NCBI GenBank assembly: GCA_902768105.1 | Contig: CACXJZ010000001.1 | Coordinates: 37,812-101,811, forward strand | Reading direction: 5' to 3' | Source: an uncultured Prevotellaceae bacterium | GTDB lineage: Bacteria; Bacteroidota; Bacteroidia; Bacteroidales; Bacteroidaceae | DNA: 64,000 nucleotides | Shown: positions 37,229-45,718 of the stretch, one piece after another | How positions within the stretch are numbered: the first letter of the stretch is position 1 | Layout: each line of letters opens with the position of its first letter | Translations under genes and position numbers: made by a program | The notes under the pieces: model-generated | Database searches by the model: none | What the model was told of the DNA's origin: nothing | What the model saw: only the letters and a program-made list of their open reading frames with translations

Positions 37229-38479
37229 TTATTCAGATATGTATTTTTCAACAATGTCAAGCAAATCCTCCACACGGAAGGGTTTCGCCAGGAAGTCGTC
37301 GCAACCGGCAGCCTTGGCCTCGCGGATGTTCTCGTCGAAGGCAAATGCGCTGAGGGCAATGACGGGCGTGTCCTGATGCACCTCCTTGATGATGCGCGTG
37401 GCATCGAGTCCGCCCATCTCGGGCATGCGGATGTCCATCAGCACCAGGTCGGGCTTCTCGTCCTCGGTCAGCGTCACAGCCTCGATGCCGTTCTTGGCAC
37501 GTATCAGTCTGTAGCGCTTGGACAGCACAATCTTCACCAGCTCGAAGTTGCTGTCTTCGTCTTCTGCCACGAGCACCAGCTTCAAGTCCTGGGTGTTGGT
37601 CTTCGTGCTGACGCGGATGGTGCGCGAGTTGGTGGTGACGCGGCTGTTCTTGTGCAGTCCGCCGATGGTTCCCTCGAAAGGTATGTTGAACGTGAAGGTT
37701 GAACCCCTTCCCAGTTCTGACTTCACATGAATGCTTCCTCCCAGCTTCTCAACGATAATCTTGCTGAGCGGCAGGCCCAGTCCGTAGCCGGCCATGTTTT
37801 CAGCATCTTTCGACATGTAGGTCTTGAAGATGTTGGGCAGGTCCTCCGGTGCAATGCCCGAACCCGTGTCAGTCACGTAGAACTCCACGTCCTGACCGTC
37901 GTTGATGAGTCGGTATCCGTAGGTGATGCTACCGCTGGCGGTATGCTTCAGCGCATTGCTGATGAGGTTCGAGAACACCTGTGTCAGACGGTTCTCGTCG
38001 GTGTTCAGCGTCACATTCATCGTCGGTTTGCTCCATACCATATCGACGCTGTCCGGACAGCGGAACTTGAACAGTTGCTTGAGTCCCTGACACAACTGAT
38101 TGAGGTCGGTTTTTGTCTTCTTGATGTTGATTTCACCTGCCTCTACTCGCGACAGGTCCAGAATCTCGTTAATCAAGCTCAACAGACGGGTGTTGTTACT
38201 CTCAATAATCTCCATGAACTTCGAGCGTTCCTCTTGAGATTCGGTTTCACACATAATACGTGAGAAACCCTCGATGGCATTCAAGGGGGTACGGATTTCA
38301 TGACTCATGTTAGCAAGGAACAATGACTTCATGCGGCTTGCTTTCTCTGCCTGCTGTGTCTTTGCTTCGTACTCTTTGAGCCTTCTTTCAGCTTCGTCCA
38401 GCTTGTTGTTTGCCTGTTGTAGTCGCTGGCTTGCCTCGGCTAATTTCTGTAATAAAATCTCTTTCTCGTCTTGTTCCAT
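37229..38479 (-). CDS. Soluble hybrid sensor kinase: coiled coil-HisKA-HATPase-receiver
   Basis: The 416-residue protein has an N-terminal coiled coil (residues 5-55), HisKA with FLANMSHEIRTPLNAIEGF, ATPase motifs (NLISNALKHT, DTGSGIAPEDL, GYGLGLPLSKII) and a C-terminal receiver with Asp in LVLMDIRMPEMGG. There is no membrane or sensor domain. The frame is open to 38506, but that TTG lies inside the -7 box, so ATG 38479 is chosen. Confidence 0.92.
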   Translation of the reverse strand: MEQDEKEILLQKLAEASQRLQQANNKLDEAERRLKEYEAKTQQAEKASRMKSLFLANMSHEIRTPLNAIEGFSRIMCETESQEERSKFMEIIESNNTRLLSLINEILDLSRVEAGEINIKKTKTDLNQLCQGLKQLFKFRCPDSVDMVWSKPTMNVTLNTDENRLTQVFSNLISNALKHTASGSITYGYRLINDGQDVEFYVTDTGSGIAPEDLPNIFKTYMSKDAENMAGYGLGLPLSKIIVEKLGGSIHVKSELGRGSTFTFNIPFEGTIGGLHKNSRVTTNSRTIRVSTKTNTQDLKLVLVAEDEDSNFELVKIVLSKRYRLIRAKNGIEAVTLTEDEKPDLVLMDIRMPEMGGLDATRIIKEVHQDTPVIALSAFAFDENIREAKAAGCDDFLAKPFRVEDLLDIVEKYISE

Positions 38480-38503
38480 TTTACTATTGAGTAGTATTCT
38501 TTG

Positions 38504-38511
38504 CAAAGATA
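38504..38511 (-). promoter_or_regulatory. -7 promoter box for the hybrid kinase gene
   Basis: CAAAGATA reads TATCTTTG on the minus strand, 24 bases upstream of ATG 38479. Its position rules out the longer reading frame as the true start. Confidence 0.65.
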
Positions 38512-38538
38512 CGAAAAAAAGAGGAAAGAGAAGAGAGG

Positions 38539-38630
38539 AGAGAGGATAATTTTCTACCCCTTAACTTTTTTTACCTTTTGGGGGCTTTTTGCCTCTCCTC
38601 GTTCAGGGGTAGAAAAGGGCTATCCTCTCT
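38539..38630. repeat. 92-bp imperfect palindrome between the kinase and glycosyltransferase genes
   Basis: Outer arms AGAGAGGATA (38539-38548) / TATCCTCTCT (38621-38630) and inner arms TTTTCTACCCCT (38550-38561) / AGGGGTAGAAAA (38605-38616) nest into one structure. The right end covers the stop codon of the glycosyltransferase gene. It may act as a transcript end or be a small mobile element remnant. Confidence 0.75.
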
Positions 38631-39840
38631 TGGCTTTTTCCCATGCTCCGTTGCTCTTGTGACTCCTTAAATAAGCCATTCCACGAAACACGTTAACATT
38701 CATGAACACAAAGTAATATGGAATGTACAGCAGCTTGTTCTTCTTGCCGCTTCGAGCCATCAGCCAGCCTGCCAGTGCAGCCAGCCAGAACAGTGCCTGC
38801 AAGGCCAGTATGACGGTGTAAATCATACACCCTCCCAGCGCCACGATAATGATGTTCTGCGGCACGAGTGCCAGGAGTGCAAACGGCGTGATGGTCCAGC
38901 GCAGCACACGGTGTGACAGCAGCTGGAATGCCACTACGGGCTGGCGGAAGGGGTTGAGCATACGGCGCAGGCGCCAGGTGCTCTGCAGTCCTCCGGCAGC
39001 AATGCGTCGCTTGCGTTTCGACTCCTCGGTGAAGTCTGCCGATCCGTATTCCATGGCGTAGGCATCGGCAGTATAGGCTATGCGGTTGCCTTCATCCACG
39101 AGCAGCATCGACATGATGAAGTCGTCAAGCAGCGTGTCCTTCGGCATCTCACGATAGAGTGGGGTACGTATGGCACACAGCTCGCCTGCAGCACCCATGG
39201 CTGAGTAAAGCTCGCTGTCCAGTAGTTTCAGCGTGCTCTCGTACTTCCAATAGAGGCCTTCGCCTGCGGCAACGGCCTGTCCATTGTCTTTTTTGGCGCC
39301 TTCAGCAACGGTTTCTCCCTCGCTGCGGGCCATGACACGCTTCTCGCCGGCAACGCAAGCCACCTTCGGGTCCATGAAGCAGCGCACCACCTCGCGCACG
39401 CAGTCGGCGTTCAGCATGGTGTTCGCGTCGGTCATGATGACCAGTGGCGTCTCCACGCTCTTGATGCCGTGGTTCAGGGCAGCCGTCTTGCCTTCACGCT
39501 CAGGCTTATATACCACCGTCACGTCCTCGTAGGCCGCCAGCCGTTCGTTCGTGCTGTCGTTCGAGCCGTCGGTCACCCACATCACCTTCAGCTTCCCTTT
39601 CGGGTAGTTCAGACGGTGCGTGTTTTCCATCTTCGACGCCACGATGTCCTCCTCGTTGTAGGCGCAGATCATGAGCGTCACCTCGGGCAGGTCAATGTCG
39701 CTGGGCAGCGGCTGCTTCAGCCGTTTCTTGCCGAACGCCCTCTTCAGGCCTACGAGTATCGCAAGCACAATGCCGTAGCCGATGTACGTGTAGAACACCA
39801 GCGCCAGGCACAGCCAGAATATAATCTTAATCACTATCAT
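38620..39840 (-). CDS. Family 2 membrane glycosyltransferase
   Basis: The 406-residue protein has an N-terminal membrane segment (about 5-28), a GT-A domain (MICAYNEEDIVASKM; WVTDGSNDST; VIMTDANTML; later DDFIMSMLL and a GGLQSTWRLRR motif equivalent to QxxRW) and three or four C-terminal membrane segments. This is the processive cellulose-synthase/PgaC-like layout, so it probably builds a surface or secreted polysaccharide from nucleotide sugar. It ends in TAG. The sugar is not predictable. Confidence 0.88.
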   Translation of the reverse strand: MIVIKIIFWLCLALVFYTYIGYGIVLAILVGLKRAFGKKRLKQPLPSDIDLPEVTLMICAYNEEDIVASKMENTHRLNYPKGKLKVMWVTDGSNDSTNERLAAYEDVTVVYKPEREGKTAALNHGIKSVETPLVIMTDANTMLNADCVREVVRCFMDPKVACVAGEKRVMARSEGETVAEGAKKDNGQAVAAGEGLYWKYESTLKLLDSELYSAMGAAGELCAIRTPLYREMPKDTLLDDFIMSMLLVDEGNRIAYTADAYAMEYGSADFTEESKRKRRIAAGGLQSTWRLRRMLNPFRQPVVAFQLLSHRVLRWTITPFALLALVPQNIIIVALGGCMIYTVILALQALFWLAALAGWLMARSGKKNKLLYIPYYFVFMNVNVFRGMAYLRSHKSNGAWEKAKRG

Positions 39841-39869
39841 ATTTATCTCTCCTTTTCTTCTTTCAAAAG

Positions 39870-39889
39870 CCTCCCCTAAACAGGGGAGG
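39870..39889 (-). terminator. CCTCCCCT hairpin, copy 1, downstream of rng
   Basis: Arms CCTCCCCT (39870-39877) and AGGGGAGG (39882-39889) around loop AAAC. On the minus strand the hairpin is followed by CTTTT, so it can terminate rng transcripts. Confidence 0.7.
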
Positions 39890-39905
39890 TTTGGTAGGGT
39901 CTGAG

Positions 39906-39925
39906 CCTCCCCTAAACAGGGGAGG
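39906..39925 (-). repeat. CCTCCCCT hairpin, copy 2, downstream of rng
   Basis: An identical 20-base hairpin (39906-39925) 36 bases from copy 1, only 12 bases after the rng stop. It lacks a T run. Together with 22897 there are three copies in the window. Confidence 0.75.
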
Positions 39926-39936
39926 ATGGAGGGGTC

Positions 39937-41508
39937 TTACTTATCCGTCTCCTCTTGCATATCGATAAACTCGCCCTTCTTGTCGTAGAATTCGTACTGC
40001 AGGAAGGCCAGCTTCTGCGAGGAGATGACGTTGATGCCGAATCCGTACTTCATCTGCCAGCGTCGTTTCAGCGACACCAGTCCCTGGTTGATGTAGGCAG
40101 CTACGTACGGGTGTACGTGCAGCGTGAATCGCTTGATGCCTATCTTGTTCACGAGGCGGTCAATCTTGCTCTCCAGTTGGTCGGTGAAAAGTATCGACGA
40201 CTTGATCTTTCCCTTGCCGAAGCAGGTGGGACAGGTTTCTTCCACGTTGACATCCATAGCCGGACGCACGCGCTGACGCGTAATCTGCATCAGCCCGAAC
40301 TTCGACAGCGGCAGGATGTTATGTCTTGCGCGGTCCTTCTGCATGTTCTTACACATGCGTTCGTACAGCAACTGGCGGTCTTCTGCCAGGTTCATGTCGA
40401 TGAAGTCAACGACGATGATGCCACCCATGTCGCGCAGGCGCAGCTGGCGTGCCAGCTCGTCGGCTGCACCCAGGTTCGTCTCCAGCGCATTGGCTTCCTG
40501 ACCGTTTTCCTTCTTGATACGGGTACCGCTGTTCACATCGACCACATGCATGGCTTCCGTATGCTCAATGATGAGGTAGGCACCGCGCTTGTAGTTCACG
40601 GTCTTGCCGAACGACGACTTCAGCTGTTTCGTGACGTTGAAGTTGTCGAAGATGGGCACCGTGCCCGTGTAGCGCTTGACAATGTTCACCTTCTCGGGGG
40701 CAATGAGTCCCACGTAGTCCTTGATCTGCTGGAAAATCTCCTCATCGTTGACGCAGATGCCGTCATACGTCGGGTTGAACAGGTCTCTGAGCAGTGCAAC
40801 GGCACGGCTCGTCTCTTCGAACACCAGCTGCGGACGTTCCGTCGTCTTCTGTACCTTCGTGATGGCGTCCTCCCAACGCTTCATCAGAATCTTCAGTTCC
40901 GTGTCGAGCTCAGCCACACGCTTGCCCTCGGCCGACGTCCTTACAATGATTCCGAAGTTCTTCGGCCTGATGCTCTGCATGAGCTGCTTCAGGCGCGCCC
41001 GTTCTTCGCTTTTCTTGATTTTTGAAGAAACCGAAACCTTATCGTTGAAGGGAATCAGCACGATGTAACGTCCCGCGAAGCTCAGTTCGCAGGTCAGGCG
41101 CGGACCCTTCGTGTTGATGGGCTCCTTCACCACCTGCACCATCACCTCCTGGCCAACCTTCAGCGTGTTGGCAATGCTGCCATCTTTCGGCAGGTCGGGC
41201 ACGTGTGTTGCCTTACTGATCGGATAAAGTTTCTTTCTGTCGCTCTGTACCTGTTTCAGATACTTTTCGTAAGAGCCGAATTGAAGCCCCAAGTCCAGAT
41301 AGTGCAGGAACGCCACGCGCTCTGCCCCCACATCAACGAAGCATGCATTCAGCCCGGGCATCAGCTTCTTCACCTTTGCCACGTAGATGTTGCCCACCGC
41401 GAACGATGCCGACCGCGTCTCCTTCTGGTATTCCACCAGTTCCTTGTCTTCGAGCAGCGCAATCGATATGTCCTTCGGTTGGACGTCGATAATTACTTCG
41501 CTTGTCAT
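39937..41508 (-). CDS. rng: Ribonuclease G (RNase E/G family)
   Basis: The 523-residue protein has an N-terminal S1 RNA-binding domain (about 35-130), the RNase H-like/DNase I-like catalytic core with GGIIVVDFIDM (catalytic Asp) and the zinc-link CPTCFGKGKI. Full length for RNase G, without the long C-terminal scaffold of RNase E. It processes rRNA and mRNA in the cytoplasm. It is part of the classic Bacteroidales HU / small basic protein / rng block. Confidence 0.95.
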   Translation of the reverse strand: MTSEVIIDVQPKDISIALLEDKELVEYQKETRSASFAVGNIYVAKVKKLMPGLNACFVDVGAERVAFLHYLDLGLQFGSYEKYLKQVQSDRKKLYPISKATHVPDLPKDGSIANTLKVGQEVMVQVVKEPINTKGPRLTCELSFAGRYIVLIPFNDKVSVSSKIKKSEERARLKQLMQSIRPKNFGIIVRTSAEGKRVAELDTELKILMKRWEDAITKVQKTTERPQLVFEETSRAVALLRDLFNPTYDGICVNDEEIFQQIKDYVGLIAPEKVNIVKRYTGTVPIFDNFNVTKQLKSSFGKTVNYKRGAYLIIEHTEAMHVVDVNSGTRIKKENGQEANALETNLGAADELARQLRLRDMGGIIVVDFIDMNLAEDRQLLYERMCKNMQKDRARHNILPLSKFGLMQITRQRVRPAMDVNVEETCPTCFGKGKIKSSILFTDQLESKIDRLVNKIGIKRFTLHVHPYVAAYINQGLVSLKRRWQMKYGFGINVISSQKLAFLQYEFYDKKGEFIDMQEETDK

Positions 41509-41613
41509 CTGTTTGGGTTACTTGTTTGTGTTTTACTAAAATAACGTAAAAGGGTGTGCCCTCCGCCCTTGCAGGCATTGCGGCACACTCCTTTCATTTC
41601 GCTGTTCCGAGAC

Positions 41614-41703
41614 TTACTTGCTCTTATGACGATTCTTTCTCAGTCTCTTTTTACGCTTGTGCGTAGCCATCTTGTGGCCCTTCTTTTTCTTTCCGTTTGG
41701 CAT
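41614..41703 (-). CDS. 29-residue basic protein, AURKAIP1/COX24 (mS38-like) domain
   Basis: A very short gene: ATG at 41703, stop TAA at 41614-41616. The 29-residue product opens MPNGKKKKGHKMATHKRKKR and ends NRHKSK; over half the residues are Lys, Arg or His. It matches the small proteins annotated in Bacteroidetes as AURKAIP1/COX24-domain, related to mitochondrial mS38 and to small-subunit proteins of the bS22 type, so it is probably a ribosomal protein. It sits between HU and rng, as in other Bacteroidales. It is too short for most gene finders. Confidence 0.85.
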   Translation of the reverse strand: MPNGKKKKGHKMATHKRKKRLRKNRHKSK

Positions 41704-41750
41704 AATACTTACTATATAAACTTTTTAACTTTAAACTCAATCTCTGTCAA

Positions 41751-42023
41751 CTACTTCATCTTCTCAACGAAGCTCTTGGCGGGCTTGAAGGCCGGCATGT
41801 CGTGAGCGTCGATCACGATGGTCGTGTTCTTAGAGATGTTACGGGCAGTTTTCTGGGCGCGGTGCTTTACGATGAAGCTACCGAAACCGCGAAGATACAC
41901 GTTCTCCTTGTTGATGAGTGACTGGCGGAGCTCCTCCATGAAGGACTCCACTGCTACAGAAACATCCTTCTTGGGCAGACCTGTCTGCGTTGCGATGTTG
42001 TTGATGATATCAGCTTTTGTCAT
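41751..42023 (-). CDS. HU-family DNA-binding protein
   Basis: The 90-residue protein is a histone-like HU/IHF homologue: MTKADIINNIATQTGLPKKD at the N-terminus, LRGFGSFIVKHRAQKTARN (the DNA-binding arm begins here) and AFKPAKSFVEKMK at the C-terminus. It compacts and bends DNA as a dimer. It ends in TAG. Confidence 0.95.
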   Translation of the reverse strand: MTKADIINNIATQTGLPKKDVSVAVESFMEELRQSLINKENVYLRGFGSFIVKHRAQKTARNISKNTTIVIDAHDMPAFKPAKSFVEKMK

Positions 42024-42069
42024 ACTGTTTTACTTGTTGTTAATTATTACTAGTTTCAAAATCGGAGTG

Positions 42070-42077
42070 CAAAGATA
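42070..42077 (-). promoter_or_regulatory. -7 promoter box for the HU gene
   Basis: CAAAGATA reads TATCTTTG on the minus strand, 47 bases upstream of the HU ATG; CAAA at 42096-42099 may be the -33 element (18-base spacing). Confidence 0.6.
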
Positions 42078-42290
42078 CTGATTTTCAACGTAAAACAAAA
42101 AACTTTCTGCAATTTTTTTTGAAAATTTACGATTTTCCTGCTTTTTACCCCCTTTTTCTCTCCCTTTTTGCCCCTTTTTCCTTCTTTTTCCTCCTTTCTT
42201 GTCCCTACACCTTATTTATATATATATAGGAGTCCATAATTTGATGTTCGGATATAATATCATGAACGATAAAAAAATATCAAATAAAAC
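42078..42290. other. AT- and pyrimidine-rich intergenic stretch without a recognised gene
   Basis: Upstream of HU. It holds a run of C/T with few purines (about 42137-42205) and a TA microsatellite (about 42216-42228). An open frame crossing this stretch on the plus strand to 42561 has no family resemblance and is treated as chance. Together with the promoter and hairpin that follow, the 42024-42544 gap is the longest gene-free region here. Confidence 0.5.
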
Positions 42291-42321
42291 TTGCAATTCT
42301 GAAAATAAAGTCGTATCTTTG
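42291..42321 (+). promoter_or_regulatory. Orphan promoter in the HU / di-haem oxidoreductase gap
   Basis: TTG (42291-42293) and TATCTTTG (42314-42321) are separated by 20 bases, a good Bacteroidetes promoter on the plus strand. No plus-strand protein gene follows; the first thing transcribed would be the hairpin at 42364-42425. Confidence 0.6.
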
Positions 42322-42363
42322 CCACATCATACTAACGGAGAGGATAGCCCCTATTTGACAGGA

Positions 42364-42425
42364 TTTGAGCGGGCGGTCAAAACGAATAGAGCGCGTGCTC
42401 AAAGCATTTTGACCGTCCGCTCAAA
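42364..42425 (+). ncRNA. Candidate non-coding RNA hairpin
   Basis: Arms of 19 bases, TTTGAGCGGGCGGTCAAAA (42364-42382) and TTTTGACCGTCCGCTCAAA (42407-42425), pair fully with one G-T pair; the 24-base loop contains a nested GAGC/GCTC stem. A third, direct copy of the arm motif (CATTTTGAACGTACGCCC) follows at 42427. With the upstream promoter it could be a small RNA; it could also be a repeat-derived element or protein-binding site. Confidence 0.4.
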
Positions 42426-42544
42426 ACATTTTGAACGTACGCCCTTGGTCCATTATCCCTTAAACTGGCGCTTTCCGTCCCAACAACTCGGCGCCTATCA
42501 AGTAAACGGCGTTTTGTTATCGCATGAACGCCCCTTATCTATTC

Positions 42545-44344
42545 TTAAATGGCCTCAATGAACTTCACGACGGCATCGCGATCCTTCTTGGGCAGGTTAT
42601 AGAACTGCTGGGTGGCCTTGAAGGCATCGGACTGACGGCTGTAGCCGTGCCACATGATAGCTTCGACAACGGTGCGTGCGCGACAGTCGTGCAGGCGGTC
42701 GTCGGCTCCCGTGAGCAGGCGTGACAGTCCGCGGCCCCAGAGTGGGGTAGTGCGGCACCAGCCGGTGCGGATGTCGTTCTCCATGAAGAGACGGTGCTGT
42801 ACCATATCGGTATAGGGCCAGATTGTCTGATTAGGATACTTGGGCAGCATCTTCGTGTAGTCGCCGTCCTTGACCTTACCCGTAGCGTCGGCGTAGGCCT
42901 TGGTGCTGGCATCAACCCACATGTTATCGTCGCCGGTCTTCCACGAGGGACGGTGGCACTGGGCGCAGCCCATCTGCTGGAACAGCTGCTTGCCGCGTTT
43001 GACATACTCGTCGTTGAGATTGCGGGCGGCAGGCACGGCGAGTCCTCGGTGCCACACCATGAACTGGTAATACTGCTTGTCGCTCATCTCTTCCTCGCCA
43101 TTGTAGGGTGCACCCTCGAGCAGGTACTTACGGAACGTCTCCTGCTTGGCGATGGACACGCAGCTCAGCACATCCTCGACACGCTGGCGGATGCCCTCGT
43201 CGGTGCCGTCGGCATAGTAGGGATGCAGAATGCTGGTGGAGGACTGTCCGTGCTCCTTGATGTAAGCCACGACCTCTGCGTCCTGGCTCTGCTTCTTCGC
43301 CCACGCGGTGGTGCTGTAGAGCCAGTGGCGGTCGGAGCGTGTGACGTTGGTGATGTTCCAGATGGCGTTAGCACCTGCACCGTCCTGCAGCGAGCCGCGC
43401 GTCATGGCGTAGGTGAAGCGCTTGACGGGACCGTGGGAGCCGCGGAACGTGCCGAGGTCATTGTAAGGTGCCGAGTAGTAGGCCGTGGAGGCGAAGTCGT
43501 TAGCCTCCTTGTCCCACATGGCGGGGTTCAGACTGACGTAGGGCGCCTCCTTGCGGTACTGCTCGCGCATATCGTCATCGGTGATGGCATCGAGCAGTCC
43601 CGTGCCGTAGATGCCGATGGTGGATTCCAGACGAACCTCGTAGTTGGTGGGCACGGGGTCGGTGTTGAACGCCGTGGCGGGGATGCTGACCTCAGGATAG
43701 ATGAGCGAATACTGCTCACCGTCGGGGAAGGTCATGCTAAGTCCGCTGGGCATGGAGGTGACGGTGCGCCACTCGATGGAGATCTGCGACTCGTCGATGG
43801 GCGCCTTGAAGGGCTGCATGGCAGCTGTCTGCGGCATGCCCGTGACCTCGGCAATATAGCTGGAGGGCGCTGTGGTGTAGCGCACGCCGTCCTCGGTATA
43901 AGCCTCGTTAGGATGGTAGATGACGAGAAGGTAGCCGTTGCCAATCTGGTTGGCACGGTACTCGGTCTGCCGCTTGCCGTGACCGTAGCTGGGGTGGCAG
44001 GCGATGCAGCTGTTGCGCACCCAGGCCGGTCCGAGACCCTTGCGGGGTGCCACGTCGAAGGTGTAGAGGTGCTCGAAGAAGTCCTCACCGGTAATGAAGT
44101 CTGCTTCCATGCCGCTGACGTTAAGCACGGCAGGGGCGGGTGCGGAGTAGCTCGCCTTCTCGGTGGTGCCGAGCTCGCCGCCCGGGTACCACTCTTCAGC
44201 AGAGAATACCTCGTTGGCCTTGCCAAACTCGCTCTCTTCGGGAACCAGCGGTCCGAGACCTGAAGCGTCGTTATCATCCTTACAGCCCGCGAGCACTACG
44301 GCTGCGGCCAGCAGGAGTAACAGCTTTATTCTAATATTCGTCAT
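42545..44344 (-). CDS. Di-haem oxidoreductase (thiol-oxidoreductase, DUF1111-like) lipoprotein
   Basis: The 599-residue protein has a lipoprotein signal ending VLAGC and two c-type haem motifs, CIACH (about residue 110) and CAQCH (about 470), as in the MauG-like di-haem peroxidase relatives. Family members are found next to imelysin genes in iron-acquisition operons and are thought to change the redox state of periplasmic iron. ATG 44344 is chosen; three in-frame ATGs lie within 15 bases. It overlaps the imelysin gene by 14 bases. Confidence 0.87.
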   Translation of the reverse strand: MTNIRIKLLLLLAAAVVLAGCKDDNDASGLGPLVPEESEFGKANEVFSAEEWYPGGELGTTEKASYSAPAPAVLNVSGMEADFITGEDFFEHLYTFDVAPRKGLGPAWVRNSCIACHPSYGHGKRQTEYRANQIGNGYLLVIYHPNEAYTEDGVRYTTAPSSYIAEVTGMPQTAAMQPFKAPIDESQISIEWRTVTSMPSGLSMTFPDGEQYSLIYPEVSIPATAFNTDPVPTNYEVRLESTIGIYGTGLLDAITDDDMREQYRKEAPYVSLNPAMWDKEANDFASTAYYSAPYNDLGTFRGSHGPVKRFTYAMTRGSLQDGAGANAIWNITNVTRSDRHWLYSTTAWAKKQSQDAEVVAYIKEHGQSSTSILHPYYADGTDEGIRQRVEDVLSCVSIAKQETFRKYLLEGAPYNGEEEMSDKQYYQFMVWHRGLAVPAARNLNDEYVKRGKQLFQQMGCAQCHRPSWKTGDDNMWVDASTKAYADATGKVKDGDYTKMLPKYPNQTIWPYTDMVQHRLFMENDIRTGWCRTTPLWGRGLSRLLTGADDRLHDCRARTVVEAIMWHGYSRQSDAFKATQQFYNLPKKDRDAVVKFIEAI

Positions 44345-45659
44345 CGTCATCAAAATCAATGTTCCAAATGGTGCAGCAATACTTCACGAAGGGAGCAGGC
44401 ATGTTGCTGATGGCCTCGATGGCGCTGACGTAGCCCTGCTCAACCTGGGTGTTGACGACGTCGCTCTTGACGCTGGCAAAGAAGGTATGGAAGCTGTAAC
44501 GGTTGGCGGTGCGGTCGGTGCTGCCCAGCCAGACGTTACGGATGCTTCGGATGTTGTCGCGGAAGTCGGTGATGGAGTTGTAGCTGTAAGGCGACTCCAC
44601 GTAGGAGACGTCACCATTTGCGAAGGGGTTAGCAATCTTGGCCGTACCCACCTCGTTGCAGATGGCCACGCACGAACCCTCGTCGAGTGCGAGCACCTGG
44701 GCAATGGCTGACTTCAGCGTGGTAAACGTGCTGCCAGAGCCGCTGATGCCTGCCTGTGCGAGGTTCTCACCATAGGAGAGGCCGCGCTCGGTGACGATGT
44801 CGAGACCGGCAGTCTTGACCACGCTGACGCGGGCGGCGTTAGCCTTGGTCTCGCCCTCCCAGGCAACCTGCAGCTGGAACGTGCGCTCCTTGAGCAGGGT
44901 GCAGATGGTCTGTGCGTAGGCCAGCTCCTGAGCACCGGTAATCTGCTCGAAGTTCTTATAGGTGTCGTTGCCCTTCAGCTCGGCGACCTTACGCGGCTGT
45001 CCGTCGCGGAAGAGGATGAACTCGAGGGCGTGGAAGCCGAGGATGGTGGCATCGTCGAGCATCTCGTCGTTCATACCGTTGTTGAAGTAGCTCAGGAGGA
45101 GCGAACGGTTGAGCGGCCATGAGTCGATAGTGGGGTCGATGTCGAAGTCGGAAGCAGCACCGCCGAGGAACGCCTCGCTCTGCTCCCAGTAGAGACGTGC
45201 AGCCTTGAAGTCGTCGCATGCCTTATCGATCTGTTCCTGTGTGATGGTGTTGACGGTCAGTCCGTGGAGCGTCTTCTCCAGGTCCTCAGTGCTGTCGGCC
45301 AGACGGGTGTAGGTAGGCACGATGACATTGCTGACGAGCACCTTGAGTACCTCGCGCAGGTAAGCCTCCTGTGCCTCGGTGAGCTTGGCAGAGGCGATGG
45401 CAGCATTGGCAGCCTCGAGCTGAGCGACGAGCTTGGTGCAGCCGTCGATGGCCTGCTGACCGAACGTCTTGTTGCTGTAGTTGGCGGCAACGGTGTTGGC
45501 AGGATAGGTCTCCTGGTCAACGATGGGTGTTGTCATAACAATGTTGAAATCGTCGGGAGTGGGAGTCTCGCCCCCGTTGTTGTCGTCGCTGCTGCTGCAT
45601 GAAGACAGCGTCAGGGCGCCCATGAGGACGCCGGCTGACAGAATCAAAATCTTGTTCAT
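44331..45659 (-). CDS. Imelysin-family (peptidase M75, EfeO-like) lipoprotein
   Basis: The 442-residue protein has a lipoprotein signal (LTLSSC) followed by an acidic Ser/Asp run, and the imelysin GxHxxE signature as GFHALEFILF (about residue 215). Imelysin proteins bind iron in the periplasm or at the surface; proteolysis is unlikely in most. The frame opens 7 codons earlier, but ATG 45659 directly begins the signal peptide. It is the middle gene of a porin-imelysin-oxidoreductase operon and ends in TAG. Confidence 0.88.
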   Translation of the reverse strand: MNKILILSAGVLMGALTLSSCSSSDDNNGGETPTPDDFNIVMTTPIVDQETYPANTVAANYSNKTFGQQAIDGCTKLVAQLEAANAAIASAKLTEAQEAYLREVLKVLVSNVIVPTYTRLADSTEDLEKTLHGLTVNTITQEQIDKACDDFKAARLYWEQSEAFLGGAASDFDIDPTIDSWPLNRSLLLSYFNNGMNDEMLDDATILGFHALEFILFRDGQPRKVAELKGNDTYKNFEQITGAQELAYAQTICTLLKERTFQLQVAWEGETKANAARVSVVKTAGLDIVTERGLSYGENLAQAGISGSGSTFTTLKSAIAQVLALDEGSCVAICNEVGTAKIANPFANGDVSYVESPYSYNSITDFRDNIRSIRNVWLGSTDRTANRYSFHTFFASVKSDVVNTQVEQGYVSAIEAISNMPAPFVKYCCTIWNIDFDDDDEY

Positions 45660-45718
45660 AGTTGTGTTTATATTTATCATTTACTTTTTTACCTTTTTAC
45701 TTTTGTACCCTTTTACCT

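Noticed and set aside
38480-38506. Longer start of the hybrid kinase at 38506
   Set aside because: The TTG codon is part of the -7 box, so it cannot lie in the transcript.
42199-42561. 120-codon open frame spanning the orphan promoter and hairpin
   Set aside because: Starts in AT microsatellite sequence, crosses the promoter and both hairpin arms, and shows no family resemblance.
42794-44263. 489-codon open frame on the plus strand opposite the di-haem oxidoreductase
   Set aside because: It lies wholly antisense to a gene with clear haem motifs, has no signal or family pattern, and reflects codon bias of the real strand.
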